The translations under genes and the position numbers were made by a program. A stretch of DNA of 64,000 nt from Acidobacteriaceae bacterium (lineage in GTDB: Bacteria; Acidobacteriota; Terriglobia; Terriglobales; Acidobacteriaceae), in assembly GCA_003131585.1 (NCBI GenBank), contig PKVW01000014.1, positions 18,074 to 82,073 of the forward strand, written 5' to 3'. The notes below the pieces were generated by a model. The model was not told the DNA's origin and did not search any database. It saw only the letters and a program-made list of their open reading frames with translations. Shown here piece by piece: positions 1 to 8,780 of this stretch (within the stretch, counting starts at the first letter, position 1; each line of letters starts with the position of its first letter).

Positions 1-696
1 CGCGTTCCCCAGCAAATCCCGCTGGTGAGCGATGAACCAGTCGGTGCCGGTGCCGTCGGCTTCTTCGTCGGCGACGGCCAGGAAAATCACATCGCGATCG
101 AGCTCGACCCTCTCGCGGCGCAGCATGACCATCACGAGCAGTTGCGCCAGTCCTTCGTCTTTCATGTCCTGCGCTCCCCGGCCCCAGAGGAAACCGTCTT
201 TGATCTCGCCGCTGAATGGCGGGACTTTCCAATGCGCCGCGTCGCTGGTGACGACGTCCATATGGTTCAGCAGGATGATCGGCCGCTGGGCTTGCGCCGT
301 GGTATGCGGCAGGCGCGCCCAAAGGTCGCCGCGTCCGGGCGCGTATTCGAAGGCGCGATTCTCGATGCCTTCCTGATCGAGAATCTTCTTGTAGAAAGAA
401 ACGGCGAGCATCTCATGGCCCGGAGGGTTGGTGGTATCGATGCGCAAATACCGCTGCATCCACGCCAGAGCGAGATCGGAATACTTCCGCAAGCGAGCCG
501 CGGGAATGCGGTAGGAAGTCATCGCAGGCCCCGGTTCTTCCGGCGGAGCGGCGGGCTCGGCGGAAAGAGGTTCGGGTTCAGCGGAACGAGGTTCGGCGGA
601 AGCTTGACCCGCCGCGCTCAACAGCGACGCCGCCACCACCGCCAGCATGACGACTCGCCGCCCAAGTCGCGCCCTCCATACTGCTGCACACAACAT
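1..696 (-). CDS. M20-family metallopeptidase, C-terminus beyond window
   Basis: Partial exported dinuclear-zinc peptidase of the M20 (ArgE/DapE/carboxypeptidase) family; only the first 232 residues are inside the window. The reading frame starts at ATG 696 and runs off the left edge. Residues 1-34 form a Sec signal peptide (RARLGRR, then a hydrophobic stretch, then QASA). The family metal and catalytic motifs follow in order: NHMDVV (His and Asp), GRGAQDMKDEG (bridging Asp) and ADEEADGTGT (Glu-Glu). The N-terminal signal suggests periplasmic amino-acid or dipeptide hydrolysis; the substrate cannot be told. The gene is divergent from the OmpA-domain gene. An in-frame ATG 48 bases downstream is an alternative start. 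Confidence 0.87.
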   Translation of the reverse strand, partial: MLCAAVWRARLGRRVVMLAVVAASLLSAAGQASAEPRSAEPEPLSAEPAAPPEEPGPAMTSYRIPAARLRKYSDLALAWMQRYLRIDTTNPPGHEMLAVSFYKKILDQEGIENRAFEYAPGRGDLWARLPHTTAQAQRPIILLNHMDVVTSDAAHWKVPPFSGEIKDGFLWGRGAQDMKDEGLAQLLVMVMLRRERVELDRDVIFLAVADEEADGTGTDWFIAHQRDLLGNA

Positions 697-1093
697 TCCT
701 AGCCGACAGCACCCATTTTCCAGACTTGTTGACCCCAAAGTTGTCCTCCCGACAGTCGCCGAATGCACGCAGTTTTTATATCAGGTTCGCCAAATTTACC
801 CTGCCCGGAACCGCCGGAACTGTCCTTCCCAGCGGGGCAGCGGTATAATGTCTTAGATATCAAGGATTTAGCTCCTCAACCCGGAAGACTGTTTTGGCAT
901 CACACCTGTAATAGAGAATGCTAGGCAGCCCGGGAATTGGGGGTGCGCGATTTTGAGATTTTCGGTTGTGCGTTGCGTCAGCGCATAACCCGATAAGTTT
1001 TTAGGGGACGCAATTAAAATCACGCAACACGCCCGTTTCGGCGTGCTGGAGTGGAGCCCCCAAACGCTCCCCCAACTTGGAGGAAGTTCCTTT
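697..1093 (+). promoter_or_regulatory. Divergent intergenic region with candidate promoter and long leader of the OmpA-domain gene
   Basis: This gap of about 400 bases separates the divergent peptidase and OmpA-domain genes. A TATAAT hexamer lies at 844-849 on the plus strand, but no convincing -35 is seen. If it is used, the OmpA mRNA has a leader of about 235 nt. The leader contains a hairpin near 1028-1046 (CACGCC / GGCGTG) and a smaller palindrome near 970-985. The Shine-Dalgarno GGAGGAAG sits at 1079-1086. Promoter use is inferred from sequence only. Confidence 0.35.
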
Positions 1094-1984
1094 ATGAAAA
1101 GCCGCATTCTCGTTACTTTGCCCCTGGCCGCAGTCCTCGCATTCCCAGCCTTGGCGCAAACTTCGTCTTCATCGTACCAAGATCAGTCCAACCCGCCAGC
1201 CACGTCGCAACCGGCCCAGTCGATGTCGATGGAGACCGGCACTGGCAAGCAGCCTCTGCAAGCGCCAGCCCGCGAGGGTTTCTGGGGCCGCGTGAACCCA
1301 TTCGCCCGCAAGAACTATGTGAAGCGGCAGACCGATCCCATCCGCGACCGCGTCAATGAGTTGGACGATTTGACCGCATCCAACGGCAAGTCGATCAAGG
1401 ACACCGATTCACGCGCGCAGGCTGGTATCAAGCTGGCCTCGGACAAAGCCAATGAGGCCGATCAGCACGCTATTGATGCCGGCAACAAGGCCACCATGGC
1501 GCAGCAAAGCGCGCAGCAGGCTAGCACCCGCATTCAGACGGTAGAAACGGTGGTTGGCAACATCGACCAGTACAAAGCGTCGAACCAGACCGAAATCCGC
1601 TTCAAGCCCGGCCAGACGGTGTTGAGCAAGAACGCCAAAGACGCTCTCGACGAAATGGCGAATACGGTGAAGGGTCAGCGCGGCTACATCATCGAAGTGC
1701 AGGGCTTCTCTTCCGGCAAGGCCCAGATGGCGATCTCAAACTCGCAGAAGATGGCCGAGTCGGTGGTTCGCTACATGGTGCTCAACCATGAGATTCCCGT
1801 CTACCGCATTTACCTCGTCGGCATGGGCAATGCCCCGGTCGCGGGTACTGAAGAGAATGCGAAAACCAAGCGCATCAGCGGCGGTCGCGTTGAAATCAGC
1901 CTGCTGAAGAACGATCTGGAGCAGCTCTCCAGTAATTCTCCGGCTCCAGTGACCAGCGCGGACCAGCAGCAGCAACCGAAGTAG
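1094..1984 (+). CDS. OmpA-domain outer-envelope protein
   Basis: Exported 296-aa protein with a C-terminal OmpA-like peptidoglycan-binding domain. The start ATG 1094 is chosen because GGAGGAAG precedes it and a clean signal peptide follows (MKSRILVTLPLAAVLAFPAL, cleaved near ALAQ). Residues 25-70 are Gln/Ser/Pro-rich. Residues about 80-150 look helical or coiled (many Ala, Lys, Gln). The OmpA core begins near EIRFKPGQTVLS and continues through VQGFSS to the AKTKRISGGRVEISLL end. No eight-stranded barrel is evident, so it resembles a periplasmic Pal/OmpA-like linker more than a porin. It is monocistronic and followed by a strong hairpin. Confidence 0.85.
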   Translation: MKSRILVTLPLAAVLAFPALAQTSSSSYQDQSNPPATSQPAQSMSMETGTGKQPLQAPAREGFWGRVNPFARKNYVKRQTDPIRDRVNELDDLTASNGKSIKDTDSRAQAGIKLASDKANEADQHAIDAGNKATMAQQSAQQASTRIQTVETVVGNIDQYKASNQTEIRFKPGQTVLSKNAKDALDEMANTVKGQRGYIIEVQGFSSGKAQMAISNSQKMAESVVRYMVLNHEIPVYRIYLVGMGNAPVAGTEENAKTKRISGGRVEISLLKNDLEQLSSNSPAPVTSADQQQQPK

Positions 1985-2041
1985 CCGGAATCAACCCAGT
2001 TTGGGACCCAAGGGCGCCTCGCCCGAGTCCCTCCCCCAGGG

Positions 2042-2069
2042 AAAGCCCCTCGCGCAAGCGAGGGGCTTT
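2042..2069 (+). terminator. Intrinsic terminator after the OmpA-domain gene
   Basis: Perfect 12-bp stem (AAAGCCCCTCGC / GCGAGGGGCTTT) closed by a GCAA tetraloop, followed by CTCGTTT. It lies 58 bases after the OmpA stop, between convergent genes, so it may work in both directions. Confidence 0.8.
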
Positions 2070-2135
2070 CTCGTTTAGGCGGAATCAGACTCGGGTTGCC
2101 GCCGGGCGCATAAAGGCCAATACCAGCTTCATGGG

Positions 2136-2237
2136 CTAGCCAGGATGGTGGTGGAAGTAAAGCAGCAACATGTGAGCCACAAAACCAACAACAAACCAAG
2201 CTGCCGCCTCCAGTATCCGCTTGAACCGTGGTGTCAT
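2136..2237 (-). CDS. Possible 33-aa membrane peptide
   Basis: Short minus-strand frame from ATG 2237 to TAG 2136. The product starts MTPRFKRILEAAAWF and continues as a hydrophobic helix (VVGFVAHMLLLYF) with a His-rich end (HHHPG): a basic head followed by one membrane segment. A GAAGGA lies 12 bases before the ATG, which is longer than ideal spacing. It sits just downstream of the sigma-54 activator gene on the same strand. The topology is coherent for a small membrane protein, but a frame this short can occur by chance. Confidence 0.3.
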   Translation of the reverse strand: MTPRFKRILEAAAWFVVGFVAHMLLLYFHHHPG

Positions 2238-2281
2238 GAGGAAAGAATATCCTTCATTACGCATCCGTGCCAGGTGCGCAA

Positions 2282-5008
2282 TCATGGGCCTCCAGCGCGA
2301 TACTGTCCTGGTTTGATGCCGAGCTGGTCAAGCTTGGACTGGAGAGTGGTACGTTTCAAGCCGAGGCGCGCGGCGGCGCCGTCGGGTCCTCCGAGCCGGC
2401 CGTGACACTCCCGAAGAGCGCGAAGAATGCGTTCCCGTTCCCGGTCGCGGAGATTATCGTTATTGCCGCCGTGGCCCTCGTCCACGGCCGTGTGAAATTC
2501 GGAGAGCGGCGCCTGCAAAACCGAACCCGGAGTAAGAATGACCGAGCGTTCCACGAAATTCTCCAGTTCGCGGATGTTGCCCGGCCACTCCCACCGCACC
2601 AGCATTTCCATGGTTTTTGACGGGATGCTGGTGATGGACTTTTTCATTTGATTGGCGAACTTGCGGACGAAGTGCTCAATGAGTGGCCGGATGTCCTCGC
2701 GCCGCTCGCGCAAAGGCGGTATGAGGATGGGGAACACATTCAAGCGGTAGTACAAGTCGCTGCGAAACTCGCGCGCCTTCACGCTCTGCAGCAGGTCCCG
2801 GTTGGTAGCCGCCAGCAGACGAAAATTGACCTTCAAGGTCTGAGTGCCGCCAAGCCGTTCGAACTCCATATCTTGCAGCACTCGCAGCAGCTTGGGCTGC
2901 AGGCTCAGCGGAATCTCTCCGACTTCATCCAGAAAAAGCGTGCCCCGGTCAGCCAGCTCCAGGCGGCCGAGTTTCCTTGCAACCGCGCCGGTGAAGGCTC
3001 CTTTCTCGTGGCCAAACAACTCGCTTTCCAGCAAGCCTGAGGGGATGGCGGCGCAGTTCAGCTTGATGAAACTATTGCCCTCCCGGTGGCTCATGCGGTG
3101 GAGGGCGCGCGCCACCAACTCCTTGCCGGTGCCGGTTTCTCCCAGCAGCAGCACGGTAGCGTCGCTGGGAGCGACCTTGGCCACCTTTTCCATGACCTCT
3201 TTCAAAGCACTGCTGCGCCCGATGATTTCCGCGAACCCCAGTTCGCTGTCGATGGCTTGCTCCAGGTAAAGCTTTTCTTCCGCCAGCTTCTCCTTAGCCA
3301 GCCGGAGTTCTTCCGTGACCTGTTGCAGTTGGGCTACATTCTGGCGCAAGGCTTCTTCCGCATTCCGGCGGCCTTCCTCCGACTTCACAGTCTCGGTGAC
3401 GTCCCGTTGAATGCCCCAGGTGCGCACCAGCATTCCATTCTCCACGATGCCGATCATGCTATTGAGGAAGACCTTGGGATTGCCGTGAATATCGACTTCG
3501 TGAGATTCCCGATCCAACACCCGAAAGCCGGAGCGGATGTAGTGCCGGGTAAGCTCGACGTTGTGCGGATCCTCGGGCGGCAGCATTTCCGTCAGACGCT
3601 TGCCGACGAAGTCTTGCCCGGACGTCAAACCGTACATCTTTGCTATAGCGTCGTTACATTCCGCCATGTAGGAGTCGTGGAGAACGTGATGAACCAGCTC
3701 GTCTTCCGGAAGATTAATGGGAATGGGGGCGTCCAGATCCTGCCGGAAAATGCCCTCCGACACCTGGGCGACGAACATTCGGTAATTCTCTTCACTGCGC
3801 CGCAAGGCTTCCTCCGCCTGCTTGCGCTCGGTGATGTCTTGCACGACAGCGGCGATTCGATCGACGCCCTTGAGACCCTCGATCGGGAAGTACGACAACA
3901 GGATGTCTCTTTCGCCCAGCTTGGGATATGTGTACATCATCTGGTATTGGACGACATTGCCCTGAAAACACTCATCCATCTTTTGCTTGATCAGCTCCAG
4001 GGTGGCCTCGGCCTTTCCTTCCGCGTTCAATTGCTCTAAGACGCTGCGCCCGATGATCTGCTCCTTCTCCAAACACCGATTCTTTAGGAACGCACGATTG
4101 GCGATCACGTAGCGATATTCCCGGTCCACCACAACAATCATCTCTTCTAAGCCTTCCACGACCCTTTCGTATTCCCGCAGCCTTTCCTCAGACCGCCTGC
4201 GTTCGGTGATGTCGTGCAGCGTTACGATGACTCCCGCGATCTCTGCCTGCGAGTTGCGAAGCGGCCCCTTGCGGCTGGAAATCCATCGTTGGTTGTCTCC
4301 GGCACAAGGAAGCTTCTCGTCGGGTAAGGTAATCGTCTCCCCTTGCAACGCCCGTTTCAGGGCTGACTCCGGATCGTGGCCCTTCACCTTAGGAATCAGT
4401 TCCTCGTACGGCTTGCCGAGGGCGGCGCAGGCGGGAATCCCAGTCATCTTCTCCATGAACGGATTCCAAGCCAGGCAACGCAGGTTGCGGTCGTAGACCG
4501 CGACCCCTTCAGTGGTGCTGTCAATGATCTGACGGTTGAGTTCGCTGGCCTCGCGCAGCAGTTTTTCCGTGCGTTTTTGTTCGGTGACGTCGTGGGCCAT
4601 GCCTCGCACAATCGGCGACGCCACTCCTTCGCTACGCAGTGTATTGTGATATTCCCAGATTCTGCGTTCGCCCGACCGCGTCATCACAGCCATCAAGCCG
4701 CGCGACTCTCCAACGCGCGCAATCTGGCTCAGGTAGGCATCAAACTGGGGTCGAAACTCGGGAGCGACAATCTCCCGCATGGAAACCTGCAGGAGTTCTT
4801 CAACGCTATAGCCCAAGACGCGTGCCGGGGCGGGATTCACCGACAGCAGCCGGCCTTGCAGATCGTGGATGCACAGCAGGTCCTGGCTGTGTTCGACGAG
4901 GTCTTGATACCAGTCTTCGTTTTCGTGGAGAGCCCGCCGGATGGGGTCCGACTCGGCCGGCGCTACTTCCGGAACGCGACGCTTCTCTGGCCCAGGGTGC
5001 AATTCCAT
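2282..5008 (-). CDS. Multi-PAS sigma-54-dependent transcriptional activator
   Basis: 908-aa enhancer-binding protein that would remodel sigma-54 RNA polymerase. Four consecutive PAS domains occupy about residues 30-150, 155-275, 280-400 and 405-540, each closing with the usual DxTE motif (HDVTEQ, HDITER, QDITER, RDVTET). A coiled linker (about 545-595) leads to the AAA+ domain. That domain has Walker A GETGTGKE, the sigma-54 contact loop GAFTGA, Walker [10 protein letters not shown] and a WPGNIREL motif. A Fis-type helix-turn-helix lies near residues 860-900. There is no receiver domain, so control is probably by ligand or redox state through the PAS array. AGGGAG precedes the ATG. No convincing -24/-12 promoter was found nearby, so targets are unknown. 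Confidence 0.95.
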   Translation of the reverse strand: MELHPGPEKRRVPEVAPAESDPIRRALHENEDWYQDLVEHSQDLLCIHDLQGRLLSVNPAPARVLGYSVEELLQVSMREIVAPEFRPQFDAYLSQIARVGESRGLMAVMTRSGERRIWEYHNTLRSEGVASPIVRGMAHDVTEQKRTEKLLREASELNRQIIDSTTEGVAVYDRNLRCLAWNPFMEKMTGIPACAALGKPYEELIPKVKGHDPESALKRALQGETITLPDEKLPCAGDNQRWISSRKGPLRNSQAEIAGVIVTLHDITERRRSEERLREYERVVEGLEEMIVVVDREYRYVIANRAFLKNRCLEKEQIIGRSVLEQLNAEGKAEATLELIKQKMDECFQGNVVQYQMMYTYPKLGERDILLSYFPIEGLKGVDRIAAVVQDITERKQAEEALRRSEENYRMFVAQVSEGIFRQDLDAPIPINLPEDELVHHVLHDSYMAECNDAIAKMYGLTSGQDFVGKRLTEMLPPEDPHNVELTRHYIRSGFRVLDRESHEVDIHGNPKVFLNSMIGIVENGMLVRTWGIQRDVTETVKSEEGRRNAEEALRQNVAQLQQVTEELRLAKEKLAEEKLYLEQAIDSELGFAEIIGRSSALKEVMEKVAKVAPSDATVLLLGETGTGKELVARALHRMSHREGNSFIKLNCAAIPSGLLESELFGHEKGAFTGAVARKLGRLELADRGTLFLDEVGEIPLSLQPKLLRVLQDMEFERLGGTQTLKVNFRLLAATNRDLLQSVKAREFRSDLYYRLNVFPILIPPLRERREDIRPLIEHFVRKFANQMKKSITSIPSKTMEMLVRWEWPGNIRELENFVERSVILTPGSVLQAPLSEFHTAVDEGHGGNNDNLRDRERERILRALRECHGRLGGPDGAAARLGLKRTTLQSKLDQLGIKPGQYRAGGP

Positions 5009-5360
5009 GGCTACTCCCTGCGGGCTGGGTAAAGTTATTTGTTTGCGCGGATTCTATCCAGTGCTTTGCCAGAAGGATGGAAGGCACGCCCCAGTGGCCC
5101 ATGACGCGACCCAGACCCGATTGCGGCGAAGTGTAGCAGAAGTCCGCCGCAATTGCACAACGTTTGTCGCGCAGTTGGCGGGACAAACATTCCTTGCCTG
5201 GTCCGGATTGCCGCGGCGAATCGCCCCTGGTTAAAATTCAGGCGTTGGCACAAACTAGTGGTGCTTCAGCTTCTAGCCATCAAACGTGTGGTTTCATCCC
5301 AGCCCTGTCGTTTGACCCCTGCTTCCGGCGCGGCTAAACTCGCTTCTCAGTGAGGTTCCT
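5009..5360. other. Divergent intergenic region (sigma-54 activator / TPR protein)
   Basis: Separates the divergent sigma-54 activator (start 5008) and TPR gene (start 5361). No gene, tRNA or strong hairpin was seen. A GAGG Shine-Dalgarno at the right end serves the TPR gene. No sigma-54 promoter with correct GG-N10-GC spacing was recognised. Confidence 0.5.
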
Positions 5361-7013
5361 ATGAAACGCATCGCGTGGCTGCTCCTCGTCTCCTCTCTTT
5401 TCGCACTTGCTGCCTTCGCCGAACCTGCCTTTGCGGCCACTGCCTTAGCCGGCGACGACCAAGGCCAGCATCACCATGAAGACCTGACCGCTGCGCAACT
5501 GGGGACGGTCACCTTTCCGGTTTCCTGCGCCCCATCGGTGCAGAAGCCGTTTGAGCGCGGCGTGGCCCTGCTGCATTCGTTCTGGTACGAAGAGGCGGAA
5601 AAAGAATTCCAGCACATCGCCACCGACGATCCTCACTGCGCCATGGCGCATTGGGGTGTTGCCATGAGCCTGTGGCACCAGCTCTGGAACCACCCGGACG
5701 CCAAGGTGATCGAGCGCGGCCTGGACGAAGTTCACCAGGCGAAAACGACAGACGGTCCCACCACTGCGCGCGAGAAGGCATACATCGCGGCCATCGCAGC
5801 CTTTTACAGCGACTCCAAGAAACTTGACCACGCAGCTCGCGCCAATGCTTACTCGGACGCGATGAAGAAGGTGTACGACTCCTATCCTGACGACCATGAA
5901 GCCGCGGCTTTCTACGCGCTCTCCCTGCTCGCCTCCGAGCCGCACAATGACGAAACCTTCGCCAATCGCAAGCAAGCGGCCGCCGTCCTGGAAAAGCTGT
6001 TCGCCACCGAGCCCGACCATCCCGGCGTGGCGCACTACCTGATCCACAGCTACGACAAGCCGCAACTCGCCCAACTGGGCTCTCCCGCCGCCCGCCGTTA
6101 CGCGCAAATTGCGCCCGCGGCTCCGCACGCCTTGCACATGCCTTCGCACATCTTCGCCCGCGTGGGCCTGTGGCAGGACGACATCAACTCGAACCTCGCC
6201 TCCATCGCGGCCACGCGCAAAACCGCCGCCATGCACATGGGCGGCGAAGGCCATCAATTCCATGCCATGGATTTTCTCTTCTACGCCTACATGCAAAGCG
6301 GACGCGACGCCGACGCCAAAGCCCTGATCGAAGAGATCCGCGCCATGCCCGACAAGCACGACGATATGTATGGCAAAGGCTACGACCCGCACGCGGCCAC
6401 TCTGGCGCATCTCACCGCTCTCTATCCCATCGAGATGCATGACTGGGCTGCCGCGGCAGCGCTGCCTCTGCAGGAAGTGGCAGGCACGGCGGAATACTCC
6501 GTGATTTATTTGTCGCGTGCAATCGGATCGGCGCATCTTCACAAGCCGGACGACGTCCGTAAAGATATTACGGGGATTGAGAGGCGTCATCGACAGCTGC
6601 TGGCGGAGAAATCCGAGTTTGCCGATGCTGTCGAAAACGATCACAAGGTAGCTCAGGCCTGGCTCTCATTCGCCGAGGGCAAGATCGACGATGGCATCGA
6701 GGCTTTGCGCCCCATCGCCGACAAGGCAGATTCGCTCGGCGACGAACCGGGAGATGTCCCAGTCCGCGAAATGATCGCCGACATGCTGATGGAGGCGAAG
6801 CGCCCGCAGCAGGCCCTGGCGGAATTCCAGACTGACCTCAAGTTCAATCCCAACCGCTTCGACGCCCTCTACGGCGCAGCCCGCGCCGCCGAAGCCGCCG
6901 GCAAACAGACCGACGCCACCGAATATTACGCTCTGCTCCTGAAAGTCTGCGACGGATCAAACTCCACGCGCCCGGAGTTGAGCCGCGTGCGGGAACTGGT
7001 GGCGCAGAAATAA
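5361..7013 (+). CDS. Secreted tetratricopeptide-repeat protein
   Basis: 550-aa exported protein. The signal peptide (MKRIAWLLLVSSLFALAAFA, cleaved near AFA/AT) follows a GAGG ribosome site. Helical TPR-like pairs run through the chain: FERGVALLHSFWYEEAEKEF near residues 65-85, and the C-terminal PQQALAEFQTDLKFNPNRFDAL and AARAAEAAGKQTDATEYYALL. The middle is unusually rich in His and Asp (HYLIHSYDKP, HALHMPSHIFARVGLWQDD, HMGGEGHQFHAMDF), which may mark a metal site. A role in protein-protein assembly in the periplasm is inferred from the repeats; no enzyme motif was recognised. The gene stands alone. Confidence 0.8.
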   Translation: MKRIAWLLLVSSLFALAAFAEPAFAATALAGDDQGQHHHEDLTAAQLGTVTFPVSCAPSVQKPFERGVALLHSFWYEEAEKEFQHIATDDPHCAMAHWGVAMSLWHQLWNHPDAKVIERGLDEVHQAKTTDGPTTAREKAYIAAIAAFYSDSKKLDHAARANAYSDAMKKVYDSYPDDHEAAAFYALSLLASEPHNDETFANRKQAAAVLEKLFATEPDHPGVAHYLIHSYDKPQLAQLGSPAARRYAQIAPAAPHALHMPSHIFARVGLWQDDINSNLASIAATRKTAAMHMGGEGHQFHAMDFLFYAYMQSGRDADAKALIEEIRAMPDKHDDMYGKGYDPHAATLAHLTALYPIEMHDWAAAAALPLQEVAGTAEYSVIYLSRAIGSAHLHKPDDVRKDITGIERRHRQLLAEKSEFADAVENDHKVAQAWLSFAEGKIDDGIEALRPIADKADSLGDEPGDVPVREMIADMLMEAKRPQQALAEFQTDLKFNPNRFDALYGAARAAEAAGKQTDATEYYALLLKVCDGSNSTRPELSRVRELVAQK

Positions 7014-7273
7014 TTTTTCAACCCGGCGACCGAAACTGATGAAGCGCAGCCTCCGACTAATTCCGGCGGCTCGCACGTTGCGACCGCCGCAGCTGGGTGA
7101 CGTCAATCCTTCGCTGGGGCCGAGTCTGGTCTCGCGATGGCCACATTGGTGGGCCGCGGCGCTCTACCGACAGTGTCTCGACTATCAGAACGAGCCCAAC
7201 AGCTCTAACCGGCAAAGAAAGCTACCGCCAGCGCCGCCATAAAGGGAGAGTCTTTCACCCCATCAATAAACCC

Positions 7274-7978
7274 TCACGCATTCGCCCCCACCAACACCCG
7301 CGCCACGTCGCTCAATAGTTTCTCCGCCGCCTCTCCGGGATCCTGGCTGGCAAAATTCTCGTCTAAAACGACCAGTGACACGGCAGGATCGATCTCGTGC
7401 AAAGTCTCCTCCAGCGATTTGCCGCGTTGACCTCTGATTCCTGCGGAAACCACTGCCAGTTTCGCTTTCGTTGCCTTGAGGACGATTTGGGCGTCGCTGA
7501 TCGTTGTCATCGTCATGGCGTTGTATCCGGCGCTGCACAGCACTTCTCGTAAGAACGTGCACACATCGGTCGACGCGTAAACACAGAGCAGACGTGGCCT
7601 GGAGTCTCCGGTCTTTCCTCGCGAATATCGCGAACCCAGGTAGGCGGCCGTGATCGCCTCTTCAACGGTATCGTAAGTCTCAAACTGCGGAAGCAGGCTG
7701 GTAAGCTGCAGAACCTTGCGGATATTGGGCGGCAGCCCGCTTAATTTGAGGTCTCCGCCCTTCGCTCGCGCCGCTTGCATCAGCCGGACCAGCGCTCCTA
7801 AGCCACTGCTGTCTACGAATTCGATCTCGTCAAGTTGAAGAACCACGTCGCCGTATTTTTCGATGGAATCCCCAACTCGGGCGTGCAACGTCAACACTTC
7901 ATTTCCAGCCACGATTCGTCCATGGCACTGCATGACCAAAACGTCGCCGACCGGGCGGCTCTCCAGGCGCAATTGCAT
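7274..7978 (-). CDS. STAS-domain protein fused to a degenerate receiver-like domain
   Basis: 234 aa. Residues 1-110 are a STAS domain of the anti-anti-sigma type: QCHGRIVAGNEV, then VVLQLDEIEFVDSSGLGALVRLM with the canonical DSSG phosphoacceptor loop. Residues about 128-230 have a response-regulator alternation of hydrophobic strands and helices (RPRLLCVYASTDVCTFLREVL, KAKLAVVSAG, VSLVVLDEN). The usual phosphoacceptor Asp is absent: AVVSAG stands where a D is expected. Partner-switch signalling (binding an RsbW-type kinase) is the family role. AAGGAGA lies just before the ATG. No anti-sigma partner is adjacent. Confidence 0.82.
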   Translation of the reverse strand: MQLRLESRPVGDVLVMQCHGRIVAGNEVLTLHARVGDSIEKYGDVVLQLDEIEFVDSSGLGALVRLMQAARAKGGDLKLSGLPPNIRKVLQLTSLLPQFETYDTVEEAITAAYLGSRYSRGKTGDSRPRLLCVYASTDVCTFLREVLCSAGYNAMTMTTISDAQIVLKATKAKLAVVSAGIRGQRGKSLEETLHEIDPAVSLVVLDENFASQDPGEAAEKLLSDVARVLVGANA

Positions 7979-8094
7979 CGTCTCTCCTTAACCCTTCGAA
8001 CGGTGATGGCTGGAACAATGACAGTTCCGGCGAATCGTAACTTGGCGGGAACCGCCTCGTCAAGAAGCCCACCGGCCCTTTCGCGTCAAACCCT

Positions 8095-8673
8095 TCACAA
8101 GAATTTCATTTTGACAATAAGCGCCGCGGTCATCGCCACCGCCCCCAGCAGCGCGTTGTACTCGCGATGCTTCAGATACAACTCGAAAGAAAATCTCGCC
8201 GGAACCTCGCTCAAAGCGCTCGGAGCGCTCGGAGAGTTCGGAGCGCTCGGGGCGCGCCTGAGACGCGGGAACATCCTCGGCACCCGCCGCGCATATTCGT
8301 CGAACTCAGGAAATCTCTGCCGCAGAAACGCCTCTTCATCGCGGATCACAGGCAGATAAATGGCAACAAACATCGCGACCAGCGCCGCGCCCACCCACCA
8401 ACTGCGCGCCGCCGCAACGAATCCCAGCCCGATCAGCAGCGATCCCAAGTAGAGCGGATTGCGCGTATATGCATATGGACCGGAAGTGGCGAGCGCTTCG
8501 TTCTTGCGCACATGCCCCGAAGCCAGCGCCCGGATCAGAAGCCCCGGCGCCACCACCATCGCGCCCAGCATCAACGAACGCCAAGAAGGCCGCGCCAGCC
8601 AGAAATAAAGCACCGCAAAAAGAAATCCCAGCGGCACCCGAATCCGCCGCGCGATCTGTGACCACTTAGCCAT
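8095..8673 (-). CDS. Isoprenylcysteine/phospholipid methyltransferase-family membrane protein
   Basis: 192-aa integral membrane protein of the ICMT/PEMT methyltransferase superfamily. Several membrane segments precede the family signature: TSGPYAYTRNPLYLGSLLI (SAM and substrate side), followed by the RDEEAFLRQRFPEFDEYARRV motif whose conserved Glu residues complete the active site. The natural substrate is unknown. A Ser/Pro/Ala stretch encoded by a 9-bp tandem repeat (8215-8250) separates the catalytic core from a last C-terminal helix. It starts three bases after the stop of the heptosyltransferase gene, so it is the last gene of the LPS operon. Confidence 0.82.
   Translation of the reverse strand: MAKWSQIARRIRVPLGFLFAVLYFWLARPSWRSLMLGAMVVAPGLLIRALASGHVRKNEALATSGPYAYTRNPLYLGSLLIGLGFVAAARSWWVGAALVAMFVAIYLPVIRDEEAFLRQRFPEFDEYARRVPRMFPRLRRAPSAPNSPSAPSALSEVPARFSFELYLKHREYNALLGAVAMTAALIVKMKFL
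8215..8250. repeat. 9-bp tandem repeat inside a coding region
   Basis: Four units of AGCGCTCGG; the third reads AGAGTTCGG. It is in frame in the methyltransferase gene and encodes the Ser/Pro/Ala linker. A length change by whole units would keep the frame. Confidence 0.85.
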
Positions 8674-8676
8674 GCC

Positions 8677-8780
8677 CTATTCCCCACTCTCTCGTTGAGC
8701 GCTCGGGAGGGGCACGGCTTCAGCCGTGCCATCCAGGCCCTTGAACGATGCGGGCTTCAGCCCCTGAGGGGCGCCCGACA
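8677..8780. repeat. REP-like palindromic repeat overlapping the end of a gene
   Basis: Contains the hairpin GGCACGGCT-TC-AGCCGTGCC (8711-8730) and a second palindrome near 8751-8772 (GGGCTTCAGCCC, CCCCTGAGGGG). The same GGCACGGCT...GCC stem theme recurs near 20612 and 15798. Here it is translated as the last ~30 residues of the heptosyltransferase-like protein. Confidence 0.6.

Noticed and set aside
2145..2405. Plus-strand 86-codon frame downstream of the OmpA-domain gene
   Set aside because: It overlaps the sigma-54 activator end on the other strand and lacks any ribosome site or domain.
5240..5290. Sigma-54 promoter (TGGCAC...GGTGC) before the TPR gene
   Set aside because: The GG and GC doublets are four bases too far apart for a -24/-12 element.
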